DNA of 59,306 bases from an uncultured Muribaculaceae bacterium (GTDB taxonomy: Bacteria; Bacteroidota; Bacteroidia; Bacteroidales; Muribaculaceae), in contig CANQQE010000016.1 in the NCBI GenBank assembly GCA_947625935.1, positions 1 through 59,306 of the forward strand. The letters run 5' to 3'. This document shows, piece after piece, positions 54,407 to 59,306 of this stretch (its first letter is position 1; the number at the start of each line of letters is the position of its first letter). The translations under genes were made by a program, and so were the position numbers. A model generated the notes under the pieces. It saw only the letters and a program-made list of their open reading frames with translations. It searched no databases and had not been told where the DNA came from.

Positions 54407-54844
54407 ATGAAAGAATACAAATATAAAATCAACGGCAACTCCTACACCGTTGCCGTGGGCGACATTGACGACAACATTGCCCAGGTATCAGTCAACGGCA
54501 CCCCATTCAAAGTCGAGCTTGAAAAGAAAAAAGCTCCCGTGACCATTATCAACGCTCCCCGTCCGTCGGCGGCTCCGCGCACCAACACCGGCGCCAAAGT
54601 AATAGCGAAACCGACGGTAGCCAACTCTGGATCACACCCGGTCAAGGCACCCCTGCCCGGCGTAATCATGTCAATCGCCGTCAAAGTTGGCGACATGGTC
54701 AAAGCCGCCGACACCGTACTCGTGCTTGAGGCCATGAAAATGGAGAATGCCATCCATGCCGGACGTGACGGAAAAGTCGCATCGGTCAATGTTAACCCCG
54801 GTGACTCCGTTCTTGAAGGCACCGTCCTGATTACTATCGAATAA
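54407..54844 (+). CDS. mmdC: Biotin carboxyl carrier subunit of methylmalonyl-CoA decarboxylase
   Basis: The 145-residue protein has a short N-terminal beta region, a Pro/Ala-rich flexible linker (about 45-75) and a C-terminal biotinyl domain. The biotinylation motif EAMKMENAI contains the modified Lys (about 112). It carries the carboxyl group between the alpha subunit and the beta sodium pump. It lies 48 bp after the OadG-like gene and 14 bp before mmdB. Confidence 0.93.
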   Translation: MKEYKYKINGNSYTVAVGDIDDNIAQVSVNGTPFKVELEKKKAPVTIINAPRPSAAPRTNTGAKVIAKPTVANSGSHPVKAPLPGVIMSIAVKVGDMVKAADTVLVLEAMKMENAIHAGRDGKVASVNVNPGDSVLEGTVLITIE

Positions 54845-54858
54845 AAACCATTCCCAAA

Positions 54859-56025
54859 ATGGCTGAACTCTCATTTAGCGATTTCCTGATGCAGAACCTC
54901 ACTCAGTTCTGGCATCTCACAGGCTTCTACAACGCCACATGGCAGCATTTCGTCATGCTTGCCGTCGGGCTTTTCTTCATATGGCTCGCGATAAAAAAAG
55001 ACTTCGAGCCAATGCTGCTTGTCCCTATAGGCTTCGGTATTCTAATCGGTAACGTACCGTTCAACACCGAGGCCGGTCTCGAGATCGGCATTTACGAGGA
55101 AGGCTCAGTGCTCAACATCCTCTACAATGGAGTCAGTGCCGGATGGTATCCTCCGCTGATTTTCCTCGGTATCGGCGCGATGACCGACTTTTCCGCTTTG
55201 ATTGCCAACCCCAAACTGATGCTCATCGGAGCTGCCGCCCAGTTCGGTATTTTCGGAGCATACATGGTGGCTACAGCCATCGGCTTTGAGCCAGACCAGG
55301 CCGGTGCCATAGCAATCATCGGCGGAGCCGACGGCCCCACCGCGATATTCCTTTCATCCAAACTCGCACCCAACCTCATGGGCGCGATTGCCGTGTCGGC
55401 TTATTCATACATGGCTCTCGTCCCCGTGATACAGCCGCCCATCATGCGCCTGTTCACAACCAAAAAGGAGCGACTTATCAAGATGAAACCGGCTCGTGCC
55501 GTCTCTCAGAACGAAAAAATCATCTTCCCCATTGTAGGTATGCTGCTCACCTGCTTCGTAGTGCCCTCGGGTCTTCCCCTTTTGGGAATGCTGTTCTTCG
55601 GTAATCTTTTGCGCGAATGCGGTGTGACCACACGTTTGGCAAAGACAGCGAGCAATGCACTGACCGACATCGTCACAATCCTGCTTGGAATGACAGTCGG
55701 CGCCTCTACGCAGGCCTCGGAGTTCCTGACCGCCGAGACAATCTTCATCTTCTTCCTCGGATTCATGGCATTCATCATCGCTTCTTCGTCAGGCGTGCTG
55801 TTTGTCAAACTGTTCAATCTCGTATTGCCCGCGTCCAAGAAGATTAATCCCCTCATCGGCAACGCCGGCGTTTCGGCCGTACCGATGTCGGCCCGCATCT
55901 CCAACAACCTCGGACTGGAATATGACCCGTCCAACTACCTGCTGATGCACGCCATGGGCCCCAATGTGGCCGGTGTGATTGGCTCAGCCGTAGCTGCGGG
56001 CGTACTTCTTGGATTCCTTGCATAA
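54859..56025 (+). CDS. mmdB: Sodium-translocating decarboxylase beta subunit
   Basis: The 388-residue protein has about ten membrane helices and the highly conserved [17 protein letters not shown] (about 154-170), whose Asp takes part in sodium translocation and biotin decarboxylation. It decarboxylates carboxybiotin and exports sodium ions. It closes the mce-mmdA-oadG-mmdC-mmdB operon, which couples propionate formation to a sodium gradient. Confidence 0.94.
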   Translation: MAELSFSDFLMQNLTQFWHLTGFYNATWQHFVMLAVGLFFIWLAIKKDFEPMLLVPIGFGILIGNVPFNTEAGLEIGIYEEGSVLNILYNGVSAGWYPPLIFLGIGAMTDFSALIANPKLMLIGAAAQFGIFGAYMVATAIGFEPDQAGAIAIIGGADGPTAIFLSSKLAPNLMGAIAVSAYSYMALVPVIQPPIMRLFTTKKERLIKMKPARAVSQNEKIIFPIVGMLLTCFVVPSGLPLLGMLFFGNLLRECGVTTRLAKTASNALTDIVTILLGMTVGASTQASEFLTAETIFIFFLGFMAFIIASSSGVLFVKLFNLVLPASKKINPLIGNAGVSAVPMSARISNNLGLEYDPSNYLLMHAMGPNVAGVIGSAVAAGVLLGFLA

Positions 56026-56086
56026 ACCCCTGTCAATCGTCTGCGAGCCACTTACGGCCGTTCTATCGACGATTGCGGGATTAGAT

Positions 56087-56137
56087 ATTTCAGCGTCACC
56101 CATCAAACGCTTCATGCGATATGGATGACGCTGAAAT
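56087..56137 (+). terminator. Long inverted repeat after mmdB
   Basis: A perfect 12-bp inverted repeat (ATTTCAGCGTCA at 56087-56098 and TGACGCTGAAAT at 56126-56137) lies about 60 bp after the mmdB stop. There is no strong T-run, so it may be an inefficient terminator or an mRNA 3'-end stabiliser. The rest of the 300-bp gap up to 56325 shows nothing I can assign. Confidence 0.45.
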
Positions 56138-56325
56138 TAATTTAATGCAGGGTAATGATGTACCGTAAGGCAACACGACTCTATACATTTTTTGATAAGA
56201 TTTCCTAAAAATCCTTTCAACCAAAAGTAGGTGCTGATTGTTATAAAACCGAACAAGCCAACACAGCCCGTCTATACCCTCACAATAGTGCAGATATAGT
56301 CTCAGGGCGCAATCATGTCAAAATT

Positions 56326-56673
56326 ATGATTACACAGAAAACAATAAAGTCTATCTATCGTAAATATCGTCGTAAGCCGGCTAATGTCGATGAACTCAAC
56401 GTCGGGCTACTCTTTGAGAAAAACCTCGAGAAGCACGGCATTGAGATTAAAGACGGTGCCGTGATCATCAATAGTGTTGAGCCGCTGTCGCCGTTTCATG
56501 AGATTCCGCTCGACCGCATTCACGCGATTATAGATTTTGACATCCATGTGGCAATAGTTCTGCACTCATCAATCGTCTTTCTACGAAAAGATTCCGACCA
56601 AGTCGATGTCGATTTGAAAATGCTTAAACCATCTCTGCTCGATTACATAACAATGGGTTTCTCCGAGAAATAA
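56326..56673 (+). CDS. Small conserved-looking protein of unknown function
   Basis: The 115-residue protein has no recognised domain, no signal peptide and no membrane helix. It is a mixed alpha/beta chain with a basic N-terminus (KTIKSIYRKYRRKP) and a hydrophobic core strand (IIDFDIHVAIVLHSSIVFL). Coding character is supported by its length in a gene-poor region and by the intrinsic terminator 64 bp downstream. No function is proposed. Confidence 0.6.
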   Translation: MITQKTIKSIYRKYRRKPANVDELNVGLLFEKNLEKHGIEIKDGAVIINSVEPLSPFHEIPLDRIHAIIDFDIHVAIVLHSSIVFLRKDSDQVDVDLKMLKPSLLDYITMGFSEK

Positions 56674-56737
56674 GGCGGCCTGCGGGCCTATGACATCACA
56701 AAATCGTTGTCTAAGGAGATAATTTATATAAAAAACG

Positions 56738-56763
56738 AAAAGGGTTTCTCTCGAAACCCTTTT
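56738..56763 (+). terminator. Bidirectional intrinsic terminator
   Basis: A perfect 11-bp stem with a 4-nt loop (AAAAGGGTTTC at 56738-56748, GAAACCCTTTT at 56753-56763) is flanked by T/A runs on both sides. It can end the plus-strand gene at 56326-56673 and also a minus-strand transcript coming from about 56936. Confidence 0.85.
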
Positions 56764-56943
56764 TTCTTGGATCTTTAATATTTACCTTTGCAAATATTCC
56801 TAACATGAGACACCTCAAATTATGTAATATTCAACACTAAATAACCCTAAAAACTAATTCCCTAATTCAAATTATCCTTTTGTCTTTAATCCTTAGTGAG
56901 AACCTATGATGATTATTTCCTGGACTGATTAATTTTTACATTG
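56738..56943 (-). ncRNA. Candidate small RNA unit B (about 200 nt)
   Basis: A full -7 box (TAACTTTG on the minus strand, 56944-56951) starts a gene-free stretch that ends at the intrinsic terminator at 56738-56763. No ORF of useful size lies between. The box is embedded in TAACTTTGCAATGT, the same as in unit A, and GGAAATAATC follows in both leaders. The unit has the build of an independent small RNA. A long 5' leader is excluded because the terminator intervenes. Confidence 0.4.
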
Positions 56944-57204
56944 CAAAGTTAATCACCGCCGCGGGCAATTCGTGATAAGTGAGTCAAAAATATAAACTAT
57001 TTAGAATAGCACCATTTTTAATAAGCTCATTGTTAAGCATTTATACTTCAATCATAAAAATAAAATATAAACCAATATATGACAGTTTTTGCGGCAAAAG
57101 TGCCATTTCCATTCCTAAAAGACCGAGTTATCTCACATAAGCAAGGTAAAAGTTTTTGAAAAAGCATTGCTTCCATAAAACAATCGGCGATGGACAAAAC
57201 CGTT

Positions 57205-57418
57205 GCGATGGTCAGAACGAGAGCGGGCGGCTATCTCACGATGCCGCCCGCTCTCGAGTCAGTTTCCTGACTAATAATTTAAACTAACATAAAACACTCT
57301 TTCTTACCTAAAAATTCATCTTACTTACTAATATAAGATAACCGATTTAAAATTCAAATAACTCTTTTCAAAACAAAGCACTTATGCTTGACAACAGGAT
57401 TATTTCCTTTTGACATTG
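57205..57418 (-). ncRNA. Candidate small RNA unit A (about 200 nt, structured)
   Basis: A -7 box TAACTTTG (minus strand, 57419-57426) is followed by about 140 nt of A/T-rich sequence. After that come a 6-bp hairpin with a GAAA tetraloop (about 57257-57272) and a perfect 14-bp G/C stem with an 11-nt loop (57218-57231 with 57243-57256). No ORF is found. The stem lacks a T-run, so the exact 3' end is uncertain. Shared promoter and leader words with unit B suggest tandem paralogues. Confidence 0.38.
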
Positions 57419-57558
57419 CAAAGTTACGCCACACGGAAACGCCCGGCAACATCATTAAACCGCAATATAATATTTTTTATATTTATATTTTAAGCTATTA
57501 TGCTGATTTACAATTATATAAAATCAACCTGATATAATCAAAAATATAACCTAAAATA

Positions 57559-59133
57559 TCATGACAGACCAATCTTCACAACACTATCCTCAAAAGTCTC
57601 CCGGTTAAGAGCCTTGCTTTTCAACTTGTTTCTATAGGTATATATGGTGTTTAACGACAGCCCCATGAACCGTGCGATTTGAGCTGAGTCGTCGAGACCG
57701 AGACGCATGAATGCGAGTATTCTCAATTCAGTGTTAAGTTTCACCCCCTCCGGCAGAACAACTCGTTTATCTTTCTGTAGCAAAAGATTAACCTCATCGA
57801 CAAACGTCGGATAGATGCGTGTGAACGCATTGTCAAAGATTTCTATGAACAGCAGCTTCTGTTCTTCGAGCATTTTGCCCGATTTTATCAAAGCATAAAG
57901 GTCCTCTACCTGACCAGCCGTTATTTTACGTCCGGCAATACGGCTAAACTCCTCAAGTTTTTCCATGTATATGGAGCACAGATTCAGGAACTGGCTTATA
58001 AAAGTGTCTTTCAACAGGTTCGCCTCATAGCTTTTTTGTTTAAGGGCATTGAGGGTCTTGACTTCACGCCTGATAAACAGCAACGACCCTACGATTACGC
58101 CCATAGCGATTACCAAAGCCACAAGAAGCCACGTCATTATATCAAGTTTCCGTTGGTCACGTTCCCTGAACGCACCTGATATTATAGGCAATCCATCGGT
58201 TGCCTGCATAGCTCTGATTGCCGAACCCGACAGCACCGCATTATTCAGCGAGTGGGATATGTATCGGTAAGAGCGGTCAATATCACCCTGCTCATACAGC
58301 ATCTGTGCCACGGCATGGAGCGCGGTCTCCTCCCTTACACCGCAAAGCACATCGGAAACTGCAGCCAGAGCTTTATAATAGATGGCCTCGTCGCGCCGTT
58401 CAGGAATTTTTCGGTAGTAGCTCCCGAGCATACTGCTCGCGCGAGCAAACAGATGGTCCGACATAGGCACAGTTTCGACCACTTCGCTAAGCAACCCGAC
58501 CACTTCCGTATCCTGTCCATGCAGGGCGCTCGCTCTCGCCCGGTAAAATTGGCCCGCCGGAGTAGACGGATCCACTGCCGATGCGAGCGAATCGGCATAC
58601 AGCGTTCTTAGAGCCATATATTTATCCTTTGAGACAGGCTGCGAGAAATTAAGCGACATCATCAGGTACAAATCATTAGCCGCACGATAAAAAGCCACTC
58701 GGTTTTCTTCAGAGATTCCCTTCCGTTTCATGGAATCCAAAGCATGAACCGCCTCGACAGTCACACCCTTGATTGGCAGAGTCTCAATCCACAACAAGCT
58801 TATCTGCTCCTCCGTCAGCCTGTCGCCGCAATTACGGGCTTCATCCCACGCCAACTGGCAATATTTCAAAAGAGAATCAGTGTCATATGACTTATACTCG
58901 TCACAGACCTCCTCATAAAGTAACATCAGTTGCACACCGCGCCTCACTGGCACAAGTTTCATCAGTGAATCTATACGACTCTCCTTGGCGGAATAGTATA
59001 AATCGCTATTCTCAAGCGTCTTATCAAGAAGTTCAAGTGCATCTTCCACCGACGCAGGCAACTCGTCCCTGCTGGCCGACATGGGGAAACACACGATTAA
59101 TGCCATCAGTAATGATAGGTAAGTTTTTAGCAT
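57559..59133 (-). CDS. DUF6377-type membrane regulator with C-terminal HTH
   Basis: The 524-residue protein has a signal peptide (1-20), a helical TPR-like periplasmic region (about 25-320) and one membrane helix (about 329-350). A DUF6377-like cytosolic segment follows (LKDTFISQFLNLCSIYMEKL), then a LuxR-type HTH (about 462-512; LRILAFMRLGLDDSAQIA, LSLNTIYTYRNKLKSKAL). Such one-component regulators in Bacteroidales sense periplasmic or membrane events and bind DNA from the membrane. Their ligands are mostly unknown. It lies downstream of its own -7 box at 59162-59169. Confidence 0.82.
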   Translation of the reverse strand: MLKTYLSLLMALIVCFPMSASRDELPASVEDALELLDKTLENSDLYYSAKESRIDSLMKLVPVRRGVQLMLLYEEVCDEYKSYDTDSLLKYCQLAWDEARNCGDRLTEEQISLLWIETLPIKGVTVEAVHALDSMKRKGISEENRVAFYRAANDLYLMMSLNFSQPVSKDKYMALRTLYADSLASAVDPSTPAGQFYRARASALHGQDTEVVGLLSEVVETVPMSDHLFARASSMLGSYYRKIPERRDEAIYYKALAAVSDVLCGVREETALHAVAQMLYEQGDIDRSYRYISHSLNNAVLSGSAIRAMQATDGLPIISGAFRERDQRKLDIMTWLLVALVIAMGVIVGSLLFIRREVKTLNALKQKSYEANLLKDTFISQFLNLCSIYMEKLEEFSRIAGRKITAGQVEDLYALIKSGKMLEEQKLLFIEIFDNAFTRIYPTFVDEVNLLLQKDKRVVLPEGVKLNTELRILAFMRLGLDDSAQIARFMGLSLNTIYTYRNKLKSKALNRETFEDSVVKIGLS

Positions 59134-59161
59134 AGCAAATGTTAGGTTCTTTTATACAGGG

Positions 59162-59169
59162 CAAATATA
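59162..59169 (-). promoter_or_regulatory. Promoter -7 box of the DUF6377 regulator
   Basis: TATATTTG on the minus strand matches TAnnTTTG, 28 bp before the start codon. Confidence 0.45.
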
Positions 59170-59231
59170 GATGCTACAAAAGTAATAAATTTGTGATATA
59201 TGCTTCAACCCCATTTTTTCAACTCAAAGAA

Positions 59232-59270
59232 AGAGGGTGTGTCGTAATAAAGGTTTACGGCGCACCCTCT
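59232..59270 (-). terminator. Intrinsic terminator of a gene beyond the window
   Basis: A stem of about 16 bp with two G:U-type pairs (59232-59247 with 59255-59270; AGAGGGTG against CACCCTCT) is followed on the minus strand by a pyrimidine-rich run. It lies upstream of the DUF6377 promoter, so it ends a transcript that enters from the right. Confidence 0.6.
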
Positions 59271-59306
59271 CATTTTAGGGTGCTGAGATATGGATATATT
59301 TCAGGC

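Overview
The window looks like chromosomal DNA of a gut Bacteroidales, most likely a Muribaculaceae-type genome (family-level placement is inference from gene content, not from a search). Reasons: T9SS-type C-terminal sorting domains on secreted proteins; a complex I operon lacking nuoE, nuoF and nuoG, with fused nuoCD; a sodium-pumping methylmalonyl-CoA decarboxylase operon typical of propionate-producing Bacteroidales; a DUF6377 regulator; and promoters of the Bacteroidetes form TTTG-N19..21-TAnnTTTG in front of many genes.

Layout. 0.05-6.4 kb: a flavodoxin-like remnant, then a secreted cell-wall/glycan set (T9SS amidase, TolB-like propeller protein, T9SS phosphodiester glycosidase), all on the minus strand. 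6.5-10.6 kb: a small glycan-biosynthesis cluster (sugar-phosphate transferase, NAD-dependent epimerase, PLP decarboxylase, ATP-grasp) that carries the severed C-terminus of a second sugar transferase. 10.6-27.9 kb: one long minus-strand energy operon, nuoA-B-CD-H, then the whole F1Fo ATP synthase (atpD-C-B-E-F-H-A-G), then nuoI-J-K-L-M-N, so the ATP synthase sits inside the complex I operon. 28.2-29.4 kb: a CNNM/CBS hemolysin-family protein.

29.6-49.1 kb: an integrated mobile element of about 19.4 kb inserted at the 3' end of dnaK. It is bounded by 78-bp direct repeats with 3 mismatches, which include an identical 42-bp core. Its backbone is a tyrosine integrase with a double-HTH partner next to the right end, a HTH/RepA-like ATPase/primase replication module behind iteron-like repeats, a MobV relaxase preceded by a large inverted-repeat structure, and a two-TM protein. 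Its cargo is defence: a seven-gene minus-strand operon encoding an XRE regulator, a type III restriction-modification pair (mod-res) and a complete QatABCD anti-phage system, with gaps of 11 bp at most or with overlaps, driven by a near-perfect promoter at 41.74-41.77 kb. A second small operon holds a 71-aa protein, a zeta-toxin-like kinase and a DUF1016 PDDEXK nuclease. A RhuM N-terminal remnant separates the two. The cargo is visibly AT-richer than the replication and mobilisation backbone.

49.1-51.0 kb: dnaK, whose last codons and terminator appear to be supplied by the element. 51.4-56.0 kb: a plus-strand operon of methylmalonyl-CoA epimerase, decarboxylase alpha subunit, OadG-like subunit fused to a lamin-tail domain, biotin carrier and sodium-pump beta subunit. 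56.3-59.3 kb: a small unknown protein, an 885-bp gene-free stretch that looks like two tandem small-RNA units, and a DUF6377 regulator.

The most interesting points are the fused type III RM-Qat defence operon within a dnaK-targeting element, the nested atp-in-nuo arrangement, the candidate tandem small RNAs, and the three-stem structure in front of mobV. All family assignments come from reading motifs; no database search was possible.
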